Part shown: positions 1-6,207 of the stretch, in pieces | Layout of the letters: the number at the start of each line of letters is the position of its first letter | Position numbering within the stretch: the stretch's first letter is position 1 | NCBI RefSeq assembly: GCF_002027545.1 | Contig: NZ_MXAN01000057.1 | Coordinates: 1 to 6,274, forward strand | Direction: 5' to 3' | Source of the DNA: Moraxella lacunata | GTDB taxonomy: Bacteria; Pseudomonadota; Gammaproteobacteria; Pseudomonadales; Moraxellaceae | Length of the DNA stretch: 6,274 bases | The notes under the pieces: generated by a model | Databases searched by the model: none | What the model was told of the DNA's origin: nothing | The model's input: only the letters and a program-made list of their open reading frames with translations | Position numbers and translations under genes: made by a program

Positions 1-19
1 GATTTGGGGGTCGGTTCAT
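1..19 (-). CDS. Possible start of a gene downstream of fumC (6 codons only)
   Basis: On the minus strand an ATG at 19-17 is preceded by AAGGG (30-26) with a 6-base spacer, and the frame stays open to the window edge, reading M-N-R-P-P-N. It lies 34 bases beyond the fumC stop with no hairpin terminator between, so it could be a following gene in the same transcript. Six codons cannot identify a product, and a chance ATG is quite possible. Confidence 0.18.
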
Positions 20-53
20 CACTCGCCCTTATTTACATACCCTTGATTTTTGA

Positions 54-1445
54 TTACTTCGGTGCAACCATCTCTTCTGGTCGTACCCATTTATCAAATT
101 CTTGCTCGGTCAATAGCCCAAGCTCTACCGCCACTTGTTTTAAGGTTTTGTTTTCTTTGTAAGCGGTTTTGGCAATTTTGGCGGCATTTTCATAGCCCAC
201 ATGACGGTTTAGGGCAGTTACCAACATGAGTGAGTTGTGTAAAAAATAATCAATCTTTTCTCGCACAGGTAGAATGCCTACCGCACAGTTGTCATTAAAG
301 CTATTACAAGCGTCCGTAAGCAAGCGAATGGATTGCAAAAGATTATAGCCAATCACAGGCATAAAGACATTGAGCTCAAAATTACCGCTCGCTCCTGCCA
401 TGTTTATCGTGGTGTCATTACCCATGACCTGAGCGACCACCATGGTCATCGCCTCCGACTGCGTGGGGTTTACCTTGCCCGGCATGATAGATGACCCTGG
501 TTCGTTCTCGGGAATGGTAATCTCGCCCAGACCACAACGAGGGCCGCTAGATAGCCAGCGGATGTCATTGGCGATTTTGTTTAGGCTACCTGCCAAGGTT
601 TTTAATGCCCCTGAGGCAAACACTTCGGCATCACGGCTTGCCAAAGCTTCAAATTTGTTGGGAGCGGTTACAAAGGGCAGACCTGTCAGCTCACTGATTT
701 TTTGGGCGGATTTGACCGCATAATCAGGGTGGCTATTTAGCCCTGTACCCACAGCAGTCCCACCAAGTGGCAACTGGTACAAACCTTGCAAAGCGTTATC
801 AATGCGTGCCAGTGCCAAATCAAGCTGTGCCACATAACCGCTAAATTCTTGCCCCAAGGTGAGCGGTGTGGCATCTTGTAAATGTGTGCGTCCGATTTTG
901 ACAATATCATCAAAGTCAGCAGACTTTTTGGCAAGGGTATCACGCAGTGCTTGGATTGCAGGGATAAGGGTGCGGTTAATCTCTACCGCCGCTGCCACAC
1001 GAATGGCGGTGGGGAAGCTGTCGTTGGTGGATTGGGCGTGGTTGACATGGTCGTTGGGGTGGACGGGTTTATAAGTGCCTTTTGGACTCCCTGCGATTTC
1101 ATTGGCTCGGTTGGCGATGACTTCATTCATGTTCATGTTGGACTGCGTGCCAGAGCCTGTCTGCCAAACCACAAGCGGAAATTGGTCGGCAAGACCGCCT
1201 GCAATCACTTCATCACACGCCTGCACAATCAAATCACGCTGGCTATTCTCAATCCGCCCAAGCTCGGCATTAACGATAGATGCACTTTTTTTGACGGTTG
1301 CCATAGCGACAATCAAAGGGCGTGGCAGGGTCTCACCCCCAATTTTAAAATTATCACGGCTACGCTGAGTTTGGGCGCCAAAATAAGCATCGGCAGGAAC
1401 TTGTACTTCGCCCATGGTGTCTTTTTCAGTGCGAAAATCGCTCAT
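54..1445 (-). CDS. fumC: Class II fumarate hydratase (fumarase C)
   Basis: Catalyses the reversible hydration of fumarate to (S)-malate in the TCA cycle, in the cytosol. Class II enzymes are homotetramers without an iron-sulfur cluster. The 463 residues are close to the 467 of E. coli FumC, and the landmarks fall at the same positions. These are GSGTQSNMN near 97-105, HAQSTND (136-142), GRTH with the catalytic-base histidine H188, and the fumarase/aspartase signature [11 protein letters not shown] (317-327) with S318, K324 and N326. All catalytic residues are present, so the gene looks intact and functional. The ATG at 1445-1443 is supported by an ideal AAGGAGA (1457-1451) five bases upstream. 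The 5' flank is occupied by a MITE-like repeat whose near end carries the best promoter candidate. No convincing terminator is visible in the 53 bases after the stop. The related argininosuccinate lyase and aspartase families share the fold, but the near-colinear match to FumC makes the assignment firm. Confidence 0.98.
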   Translation of the reverse strand: MSDFRTEKDTMGEVQVPADAYFGAQTQRSRDNFKIGGETLPRPLIVAMATVKKSASIVNAELGRIENSQRDLIVQACDEVIAGGLADQFPLVVWQTGSGTQSNMNMNEVIANRANEIAGSPKGTYKPVHPNDHVNHAQSTNDSFPTAIRVAAAVEINRTLIPAIQALRDTLAKKSADFDDIVKIGRTHLQDATPLTLGQEFSGYVAQLDLALARIDNALQGLYQLPLGGTAVGTGLNSHPDYAVKSAQKISELTGLPFVTAPNKFEALASRDAEVFASGALKTLAGSLNKIANDIRWLSSGPRCGLGEITIPENEPGSSIMPGKVNPTQSEAMTMVVAQVMGNDTTINMAGASGNFELNVFMPVIGYNLLQSIRLLTDACNSFNDNCAVGILPVREKIDYFLHNSLMLVTALNRHVGYENAAKIAKTAYKENKTLKQVAVELGLLTEQEFDKWVRPEEMVAPK

Positions 1446-1450
1446 AAAAA

Positions 1451-1457
1451 TCTCCTT
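1451..1457 (-). promoter_or_regulatory. Strong Shine-Dalgarno of fumC
   Basis: The minus strand reads AAGGAGA followed by five A/T bases and the fumC ATG. It is the strongest ribosome binding site in the window and fixes the fumC start. Confidence 0.85.
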
Positions 1458-1486
1458 GTTTGGTGGGTAAAAACTGCTAAAATGTG

Positions 1487-1690
1487 AGGGCGTGTTGAAC
1501 CTTTATAACACAGTTTGCATTATAGAAATATTTTAGAAATAAAATCATGTTTTTGCATGAAAAATGGCTAAATCTTGTTTTTCTACGTCAAAATCCTTGT
1601 TGATATTTTAATATCAACTGCAGACTTTTCCTTGAAAAGCGTGCGATTTTTCTCATTTTTCATTGCAAATATAAAAGTTTAACACGCCCT
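1487..1690. repeat. MITE-like element, copy 1 (204 bp, 21-bp terminal inverted repeats)
   Basis: A non-coding 204-bp block is bounded by AGGGCGTGTTGAAC at 1487-1500 and GTTTAACACGCCCT at 1677-1690. Extended to 21 bp (1487-1507 and 1670-1690) the two ends are inverted repeats with 19 of 21 positions matching. It contains no usable reading frame. Two internal hairpins are visible: an 8-bp stem with a TTTA loop at 1599-1618, and a 6-bp stem CTTTTC/GAAAAG with a CTT loop at 1625-1639. A diverged second copy starts at 6060, with the first ~70 bases matching at roughly 85% by eye, so this is a dispersed family. If the true end is GGGCG, the flanking triplets are TGA (1485-1487) and TAA (1690-1692). 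Both fit TNA, the target preference of the IS1031-type branch of the IS5 family, which makes a non-autonomous IS5-like derivative a reasonable inference. The triplets are not identical, so a target duplication is unproven. It separates fumC from ygfA and fills most of a 312-bp gap between their coding regions. Confidence 0.8.
1502..1510 (-). promoter_or_regulatory. Candidate extended -10 element for fumC, inside the MITE end
   Basis: Read leftward, the MITE terminus contains TGTTATAAA, an extended -10 (TGN plus TATAAA) 57 bases before the fumC ATG. No good -35 is visible at 16-18 bases (the hexamer at 1530-1525 is TATTTC), so it depends on the extended motif. No better candidate lies between the element and fumC. 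By symmetry the other terminus also carries an outward TATAAA (1670-1675) pointing at ygfA. Confidence 0.4.
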
Positions 1691-1769
1691 AAGCTCACTA
1701 TACCACCATTAAAAATAATTTTCAATCATCAATCATTATCATTTTTAATAATACCCATTGGAAAAACTC

Positions 1770-2333
1770 ATGCCAAACACTCCCCTTCGTACCCGTATCC
1801 GTAAAGAGCGTAAAGCCTTGACCGCCAAACAGCGTGCCAAGTTTGCATTTATGGCAAGTTTGCACTTACCCAAACTTTTGCCCCACCTGCCCAAAAATGC
1901 CAAGATTGGGCTATATCTGGACGATTTTGGCGAGTTGCCCACCGCACCGATTTTGGCATTTTGTCAAAAGCATGGCTTTACGCCCTTTTTGCCGATTACC
2001 GTTCAGGGCAAACCTTTATGCTTTGCCCCCATTGTTTTACCATTAGCCAAAACACCCCTAAAACGCCACCGACTTGGCATGAAAGAACCCTTTGCCAAAC
2101 ATGACATAAGTGCTGATAAACTAGACATGATTATTTGCCCGCTTGTGGCGGTAGATGGCAGTGGCAATCGGCTTGGTATGGGGGGTGGGTTTTATGACCG
2201 TACTTTTGCCAATTTTTGTGGGTTAAAGATTGGTTGGTGTTATCATTTTCAAGTTGTGGACAGCTTGACGGTCAATGAATGGGATAAGGGCGTGGATATG
2301 GTCATAACAGATAAGGGGGTGATAAGGTTTTAG
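1770..2333 (+). CDS. ygfA: 5-formyltetrahydrofolate cyclo-ligase (methenyl-THF synthetase)
   Basis: Uses ATP to convert 5-formyl-THF into 5,10-methenyl-THF, returning this stable folate side product to the one-carbon pool in the cytosol. The 187 residues compare with 182 in E. coli YgfA (Fau). Visible landmarks are the basic N-terminal helix RTRIRKERKALT (7-18), which in the family contacts ATP, and the hallmark loop RLGMGGGFYDR (134-144) after PLVAVDGSGN. A C-terminal EWDKGVDMVIT segment matches the E. coli EWD...VVT region. I chose the ATG at 1770, preceded by a weak GGAAAA (1760-1765). A TTG at 1758 would add four residues (MEKL) but has no ribosome binding site. The gene stands alone, diverging from fumC and converging with the antiporter gene. 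In many gamma-proteobacteria 6S RNA (ssrS) lies just upstream of this gene. Here that space is taken by the MITE and no 6S-like structure is evident. Confidence 0.95.
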   Translation: MPNTPLRTRIRKERKALTAKQRAKFAFMASLHLPKLLPHLPKNAKIGLYLDDFGELPTAPILAFCQKHGFTPFLPITVQGKPLCFAPIVLPLAKTPLKRHRLGMKEPFAKHDISADKLDMIICPLVAVDGSGNRLGMGGGFYDRTFANFCGLKIGWCYHFQVVDSLTVNEWDKGVDMVITDKGVIRF

Positions 2334-2349
2334 ACAGTGTTAATCAATA

Positions 2350-2398
2350 AAGATTTAAAGGGCTTACCCAAAAAATCGCAATTTACTGGGAAAATCTT
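2350..2398. terminator. Weak inverted repeat between convergent ygfA and antiporter genes
   Basis: AAGATTT (2350-2356) and AAATCTT (2392-2398) are inverted, with CCCA (2367-2370) and TGGG (2387-2390) nested inside. Short T or A tracts lie around them. It sits in the 96-bp convergent gap where a bidirectional terminator would be expected. The stem is interrupted and the loop is long, so this is only a candidate. A direct repeat TTAATCA (2340-2346 and 2397-2403) overlaps its outer edges. Confidence 0.3.
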
Positions 2399-2429
2399 AA
2401 TCAACCGATTTTACAAACAATCTTAAAAC

Positions 2430-3773
2430 TTACAATACCATAGACGCCAGCCATCCAAACAAAATCAGTGGAATGTTATAATGGATAAAGGTTGGTATCA
2501 CGCTGTCTTTTATGTGGTCATGCTGCCCATCCACGTTTAGCCCCATCGTTGGGCCAAGCGTTGAGTCAGATGCAGGCGAACCTGCGTCTCCGAGAACGCC
2601 TGCACTTGCCACAAGTGCCAAAGTTGCCATCGGACTAAACCCCATCGCCATGCACAATGGCACATATATAGTGGCAATGATTGGCACGGTAGAAAAGGAA
2701 GAGCCAATGCCCATCGTAACCACAAGCCCCACCATCAACATGGCAAGGCTTGCCAGTGCTTTATTTGCCCCAAACATCTCCACCGCTGATTGTACCAGTG
2801 GCTGTATGTGTCCTGTGGCACTCATCACCTCGGCAAAGCCTTGGGCACTAATCATGATAAACCCAATCATCGCCATCATTTTAATGCCATCATTAAAAAC
2901 ATCGTCCGCCTGATTCCAGCCGACCACGCCTGTCGCCATAAAAATGGCAAAACCTGACATCGACCCTAAAATTAGTGAATTAGTGTTTAGTTGAATGATA
3001 AAAGCTGCGATGATGGCGATGAGTGTTACGATGATTTTAAAGCCCATGTTGTTATCAATCAACTGCTCATCATTGCCTTTGACCGCTTGGGTTTTGGCGT
3101 TGTCATAGATTCTGGGTTTACGATAACTGATAAAAATCGCCACAAATAACCCTGTTAGCATGCCCAAAGCAGGAATGCTCATCGCTTTGACCACTGAAAT
3201 GCCAGAGACATCAAGCCCTGATTTGACAAGATTTGCCATGATGATTTCATTTAAAAAAATATCCCCAAACCCATAAGGGACAAACATATAAGTATTAACA
3301 AGCCCAAAGGTGATAAGGCAAGTGATGAGCCTTCTGTCCAGTTTTAATTCATTAAACACCGTCAAAAGCGGTGGAATGAGCAGTAAAATAAAGGCAATGT
3401 GAATGGGGATTAGGTTTTGGCTTAGGCAGGCAAGCAGTACAATCACACCAAATACCGCCCACTTAACACCGCCATGTTTGGCATGTTTGACCATCAAAAT
3501 CGCTTTGTCTGCCAATGCCTTTGGTACGCCTGAATGAGCAATCGCCATTGCAAATGCCCCAAGTAAGGCATACGATAAGGCAATGCCCGCCCCACCCTTA
3601 ATACCATTTTGAAAATGTGTCAGCACGCCTGTTGCCCCATTTTCTGTATCCGTCAAGGGCAATCCTGCAAATAAGCCACCCACAACTGCCCCCAAAATCA
3701 AACTTAGCACCACATGGACACGAGCAAGCGACAGCCCTACCATGATGATGACCGCCAACAGTACAGCGTTCAT
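2430..3773 (-). CDS. YuiF/NhaC-like Na+/H+ antiporter family membrane protein
   Basis: A 447-residue inner-membrane transporter of the Na_H_antiporter type (ion transporter superfamily, YuiF-like). About 11-13 hydrophobic spans can be counted, for example 1-38 (two), 60-80, 103-140 (two), 146-168, 198-216, 244-285 (two), 297-316, 340-390 (two or three) and 428-446. The N-terminal stretch resembles the small accessory domain seen in this family. The clearest motif is GDAGSPASDSTLGPT (395-409), comparable to the GDxxSPxSDTT motif of NhaC proteins. GIGSSFSTVPIIATIYVPL (355-373) precedes it. The substrate is uncertain: family members are annotated as Na+/H+ antiporters, but comparative genomics has also suggested amino-acid (for example histidine) uptake for YuiF-type proteins. 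The ATG at 3773 has AAAAGG (3785-3780) six bases upstream. It is a single-gene unit, divergent from ychF, with its own promoter. It appears full length with no frameshift. Confidence 0.88.
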   Translation of the reverse strand: MNAVLLAVIIMVGLSLARVHVVLSLILGAVVGGLFAGLPLTDTENGATGVLTHFQNGIKGGAGIALSYALLGAFAMAIAHSGVPKALADKAILMVKHAKHGGVKWAVFGVIVLLACLSQNLIPIHIAFILLLIPPLLTVFNELKLDRRLITCLITFGLVNTYMFVPYGFGDIFLNEIIMANLVKSGLDVSGISVVKAMSIPALGMLTGLFVAIFISYRKPRIYDNAKTQAVKGNDEQLIDNNMGFKIIVTLIAIIAAFIIQLNTNSLILGSMSGFAIFMATGVVGWNQADDVFNDGIKMMAMIGFIMISAQGFAEVMSATGHIQPLVQSAVEMFGANKALASLAMLMVGLVVTMGIGSSFSTVPIIATIYVPLCMAMGFSPMATLALVASAGVLGDAGSPASDSTLGPTMGLNVDGQHDHIKDSVIPTFIHYNIPLILFGWLASMVL

Positions 3774-3811
3774 TTTATACCTTTTATAATCAAATGATAA
3801 TCAAAACACCA

Positions 3812-3841
3812 ATTATAACCCATTTTTAAAAAAATACACAA
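3812..3841 (-). promoter_or_regulatory. Promoter of the antiporter gene
   Basis: The minus strand carries a perfect TATAAT (3817-3812) with TTGTGT (3841-3836) 18 bases upstream, placing the start of transcription near 3805 and giving a leader of about 30 bases. A partial Fur-box-like sequence, GATAATCA with matching left flank (3790-3808, 12 of 19 to consensus by eye), would overlap the start site. It is too weak to call a site. Confidence 0.6.
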
Positions 3842-3855
3842 GATAAAAACGTTTT

Positions 3856-3901
3856 GGCATGATTAGCATCATTGCATGATTGGCATAATTATAGGCACGA
3901 T
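3856..3901. repeat. Array of five NGCAYNAT-like octamers, including a 17-bp tandem duplication
   Basis: Octamers GGCATGAT (3856), AGCATCAT (3865), TGCATGAT (3873), GGCATAAT (3882) and GGCACGAT (3894) follow one another at steps of 9, 8, 9 and 12 bases. The first four form two adjacent 17-bp units (3857-3873 and 3874-3890) that match at 15 of 17 positions. The array lies between the antiporter promoter and the ychF -35, where a regulator with several sites could affect both genes. No known binding motif is recognised. Confidence 0.6.
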
Positions 3902-3921
3902 GATGGATGTGGGAAATTGGC

Positions 3922-3950
3922 TTAATTTTTCATGAAAAATTTGCTATAAT
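3922..3950 (+). promoter_or_regulatory. ychF promoter with an 18-bp palindrome in its spacer
   Basis: An extended -10, TGC followed by a perfect TATAAT (3945-3950), has a weak TTAATT (3922-3927) 17 bases upstream. Start of transcription would be near 3957, giving a leader of about 26 bases. The spacer is a perfect 18-bp palindrome, AATTTTTCATGAAAAATT (3924-3941), which overlaps the -35 and touches the TGN. That is an operator-like position. Confidence 0.65.
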
Positions 3951-3982
3951 AAAGGGTTTAAACTTTAACAGCGAGACAACTC

Positions 3983-5074
3983 ATGGGCTTTAACTGTGGT
4001 ATCGTAGGCTTGCCAAACGTTGGCAAATCCACCCTATTTAACGCACTGACCAAGGCAGGCATCGCCGCCGAGAATTTCCCTTTTTGCACCAAAGACCCAA
4101 ATACAGGCATCGTACCTGTGCCAGACCCACGCTTAAAGGCGTTGGCAGAAATCGTCAAGCCTGAACGTGTGCTACCGACCAGCATGGAATTTGTGGACAT
4201 CGCAGGGCTTGTGGCAGGAGCGAGCAAGGGCGAAGGCATGGGCAATCAATTCCTTGCCAATATCCGTGAGACGGACGCCATTGCCCATGTGGTGCGCTGT
4301 TTTGATGACGACAACGTCATTCATGTGGACGGACGAGTGAGCCCCCTATCCGACATTGAGACCATTAACACTGAGCTTGCTCTTGCCGACCTTGAAGCGG
4401 TGGGACGTGCGATAACTAACGCCACAAAAAAAGCAAAAGGCGGAGACAAAGACGCTCAGGCGATTTTGGCGGTGTTTCAAAAGATTGAGCCATTTTTGGC
4501 AGACGGCAAACCTGCACGCATGGCAAATCTTGACAATGACGAGAAAAAACTCATCAAATCCTATGGGCTTATCACCCTAAAACCCGTCATGTACATCGCC
4601 AACGTGGCAGAAGACGGTTTTGAAAATAACCCCCACCTAGATGCGGTGCGTGAATTTGCCCAAAGCGAAAACGCCATTGTCGTGGCTCTGTGCAACCAAA
4701 TTGAAGCCGAAATCGCCCAACTTGACGAAGAAGAAAAGGCGGAGTTCTTAGAAGACATGGGCATGAGTGAAGCAGGGCTTGACCGTGTGATTCGTGCAGG
4801 GTACGACCTACTAAACCTACAAACCTACTTCACCGCAGGGGTCAAAGAAGTGCGTGCGTGGACAGTGCCTGTGGGTGCAACCGCCCCAGAGGCGGCAGGC
4901 GTGATTCATACCGACTTTGAGCGTGGCTTTATCCGTGCCGAAGTGATTAGTTATGATGATTTTATTGAATATGGCGGAGAAAAAGGAGCAAGCTCGGCAG
5001 GCAAATCTCGCCTAGAAGGCAAAACCTATATCGTCCAAGACGGTGATGTCATGCATTTTAGATTTAATGTGTAA
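3983..5074 (+). CDS. ychF: YchF/OLA1-family redox-regulated ribosome-associated ATPase
   Basis: A TRAFAC-class P-loop NTPase of the Obg family that, unusually, prefers ATP to GTP. It binds ribosomes and has been linked to start-site choice and stress responses. The length, 363 residues, is exactly that of E. coli YchF. Motifs in order: Walker A/G1 GLPNVGKST (9-17), G3 DIAGLV (72-77), and NVAE (207-210) at the G4 position in place of NKxD, the change that explains ATP preference. A helical middle domain follows, then a C-terminal TGS-type domain from about 279, including [16 protein letters not shown] and the end [11 protein letters not shown]. All nucleotide-binding motifs are intact. The start is well fixed by homology even though the ribosome binding site is poor (GCGAGAC, 3971-3977). 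The gene has its own promoter and ends directly in a strong terminator, so it appears to be monocistronic. It is not next to pth, a neighbour seen in many proteobacteria. Confidence 0.98.
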   Translation: MGFNCGIVGLPNVGKSTLFNALTKAGIAAENFPFCTKDPNTGIVPVPDPRLKALAEIVKPERVLPTSMEFVDIAGLVAGASKGEGMGNQFLANIRETDAIAHVVRCFDDDNVIHVDGRVSPLSDIETINTELALADLEAVGRAITNATKKAKGGDKDAQAILAVFQKIEPFLADGKPARMANLDNDEKKLIKSYGLITLKPVMYIANVAEDGFENNPHLDAVREFAQSENAIVVALCNQIEAEIAQLDEEEKAEFLEDMGMSEAGLDRVIRAGYDLLNLQTYFTAGVKEVRAWTVPVGATAPEAAGVIHTDFERGFIRAEVISYDDFIEYGGEKGASSAGKSRLEGKTYIVQDGDVMHFRFNV

Positions 5075-5115
5075 AACAATAAAAGCCAAAGCGTATGTTT
5101 TGGCTTTTATTGTTT
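5074..5115 (+). terminator. Strong intrinsic terminator of ychF
   Basis: A perfect 17-bp stem (5074-5090 with 5099-5115) encloses an 8-base loop. Its left arm begins in the last base of the ychF stop codon. The GGC/GCC pairs near the loop are followed by the T-rich right arm CTTTTATTGTTT. Because the arm complementary to the T tract is A-rich, the hairpin could also act on leftward transcripts. Confidence 0.85.
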
Positions 5116-5133
5116 ATCGGTGGTAAAATACGG

Positions 5134-5164
5134 TTGACATATGCCGTTTAAACCTTTTTTTGAT
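5134..5164 (+). promoter_or_regulatory. Possible promoter for the small secreted protein and yeaL
   Basis: A consensus TTGACA (5134-5139) lies in the gap after the ychF terminator. The only -10-like hexamer is TTTGAT (5159-5164), 19 bases downstream, which would put the transcript start almost at the ribosome binding site. Some promoter is expected here because the terminator upstream is strong, but this one is only partly convincing. Confidence 0.3.
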
Positions 5165-5177
5165 TTAAGGATAAATG

Positions 5178-5579
5178 ATGAAAAAATTTGTATTGGTAAG
5201 TCTGCTTGCCATGATGAACACGACAGCTTTTGCTTGGGTAAATCCAGATCAAAAAACCACCTGTTATACTTTTAAAAATAACAAGCTACAAAATAAATCT
5301 ACTTGTGTGATGCGAACAGGTGGTGGTGCGGGTGGTATGTATTTAATTTTAAAGGTTGGTAAAAAGTCTTACCATTTTGAAACTGAGACACTTACCGAAG
5401 CCATGAAAACAGTCTATTATCCCATTCCAAATAATTTTGATAAAACAAAAGATGTCATTGAGTATTATAGACATCCAAAAACTTATAAGATAGTAGAAGA
5501 GTATCAAATAGGAAAAAATACCAATGCTTTGTTTTGCCAAAAAACCAAAGACGGCAAAGTGGATATTTGCTATAAATAA
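5178..5579 (+). CDS. Small secreted protein of unknown function, four cysteines
   Basis: I do not recognise a family. From the preferred start the product is 133 residues and begins with a clear Sec signal peptide: KK, then a hydrophobic core [10 protein letters not shown], then a likely cleavage after TAFA near residue 19. The mature protein would be about 114 residues and periplasmic or exported. It has four cysteines in two pairs (C29, C43; C120, C131), consistent with two disulfides. It also has a glycine-rich turn (RTGGGAGG), alternating beta-like segments rich in K, Y and T, and a basic overall charge. I chose the ATG at 5178 over the adjacent ATG at 5175 because AAGGA (5167-5171) then has a 6-base instead of a 3-base spacer. 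GC content is only about 32% by count over 5221-5580, against mid-to-high forties in yeaL, suggesting a later acquisition or a fast-evolving lineage gene. It precedes yeaL by 2 bp and is probably co-transcribed with it. No lysozyme-inhibitor (MliC/PliC) motif is visible. Confidence 0.8.
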   Translation: MKKFVLVSLLAMMNTTAFAWVNPDQKTTCYTFKNNKLQNKSTCVMRTGGGAGGMYLILKVGKKSYHFETETLTEAMKTVYYPIPNNFDKTKDVIEYYRHPKTYKIVEEYQIGKNTNALFCQKTKDGKVDICYK

Positions 5580-5581
5580 TC

Positions 5582-6055
5582 ATGCCAAACTTTACCCAAC
5601 TCCTAAGCACGCTTGATGTTAGTCTCATTGTCCTATTTATCCTGTTAGGCTTGGGTGTGTTTAGCCAAAACAACACCATTATCATCGCAGCCGCCCTGCT
5701 AATTATCGTCAAGGTCAGCCCATTAAACGCCCAACTCATGCCCGTGGTTGAAAAATACGGACTAAGTTTGGGCATTTTGATTTTGACCATTGGCGTACTT
5801 GCTCCGATTGCCAGTGGCAAGATTAGCGGGGAAGTGATTTTAAAATCGTTTGTCAGTGTCAAATCCTTGCTTGCCATTGCCGTTGGGGTGCTGGTGGCGT
5901 ATTTGGGTGGACGTGGGGTTAAGCTCATGACAGACGAGCCAAGTGTCATCGCAGGGCTACTCATCGGCACGGTGGCAGGCGTGGCACTACTTCGGGGCGT
6001 GCCTGTTGGACCACTCATTGCGGCAGGGATTTTGTCGTTGTTTTATTGGAAATGA
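5582..6055 (+). CDS. yeaL: UPF0756 (DUF441) inner-membrane protein, YeaL-like
   Basis: A 157-residue integral membrane protein of a widely conserved family of unknown function; E. coli YeaL has 148 residues. Shared landmarks are the helix with [15 protein letters not shown] (67-81), [19 protein letters not shown] (95-113), and the C-terminal stretch [27 protein letters not shown] (124-150). These match YeaL almost residue for residue. Five or six hydrophobic spans can be counted (14-28, 32-45, 60-78, 93-109, 121-137, 140-155). The ATG at 5582 is 2 bp after the stop of the small secreted protein. There is no Shine-Dalgarno upstream, so translation probably depends on ribosomes finishing the preceding gene. 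The N-terminus is about 10 residues longer than in YeaL, which has no counterpart of [10 protein letters not shown]. Nothing in the sequence tells what it transports, if anything. Confidence 0.95.
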   Translation: MPNFTQLLSTLDVSLIVLFILLGLGVFSQNNTIIIAAALLIIVKVSPLNAQLMPVVEKYGLSLGILILTIGVLAPIASGKISGEVILKSFVSVKSLLAIAVGVLVAYLGGRGVKLMTDEPSVIAGLLIGTVAGVALLRGVPVGPLIAAGILSLFYWK

Positions 6056-6059
6056 GTTT

Positions 6060-6075
6060 AGGGCATGCCTGCCCT
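6060..6075 (+). terminator. Short hairpin after yeaL
   Basis: AGGGCA and TGCCCT form a perfect 6-bp stem around the loop TGCC, five bases after the yeaL stop, followed by TTATAA. It could act as a weak terminator, but the T tract is short. It coincides with the left end of MITE copy 2, where it replaces much of the usual terminal repeat. Confidence 0.4.
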
Positions 6076-6141
6076 TTATAACACTATTTACAACATAGAA
6101 ATATTTTAGAAAAAATAATCGTTTTTGCATGAAAAATGGCT

Positions 6142-6207
6142 ATCCGACCACTTAATCGTGTAAATTTTTAAGATTTTAACTCAATTTTTTAAATTAAGTG
6201 GTCGGAT
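6142..6207. repeat. 66-bp palindrome-ended insertion nested in MITE copy 2
   Basis: A perfect 15-bp inverted repeat, ATCCGACCACTTAAT (6142-6156) and its complement (6193-6207), flanks a 36-base AT-rich centre. Copy 1 has only AATC at the equivalent position (1571-1574), so this block is absent there. It is too short to encode a protein and looks like a second miniature or REP-like repeat that entered the first one. No clear target duplication is seen. Confidence 0.65.

Noticed and set aside
882..1487. A 201-codon open frame on the plus strand, opposite fumC
   Set aside because: It lies antisense to a fully conserved fumC reading frame, has no ribosome binding site and a composition unlike a real protein. 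It is a shadow of fumC codon bias.
1721..1745. ATCAATCATTATCATT-type repeat before ygfA, resembling a Fur box
   Set aside because: One half (GATAATGAT on the minus strand) is perfect, but the other half does not match; only about 10 of 19 positions agree overall.
1446..1757. Possible 6S RNA (ssrS) upstream of ygfA
   Set aside because: 6S RNA is often found here in gamma-proteobacteria, but the gap is taken by the inverted-repeat element. No long hairpin with a central bubble is evident.
3856..3901. The octamer array as a CRISPR or replication origin
   Set aside because: Units are too short and lack spacers for CRISPR. There are no DnaA boxes or replication genes nearby for an origin.
5122..5154. 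Imperfect inverted repeat followed by a T run, as a second terminator
   Set aside because: GGTAAAATACGG and CCGTTTAAACC pair only with a bulge and internal mismatches. The sequence between holds TTGACA, so it is more likely promoter DNA. The strong terminator just upstream already explains ychF termination.
5455..6018. A 187-codon open frame on the minus strand, opposite yeaL and the small gene
   Set aside because: It spans two plus-strand genes antisense, with low-complexity S/T/P-rich sequence and no start signals. It is a shadow frame.
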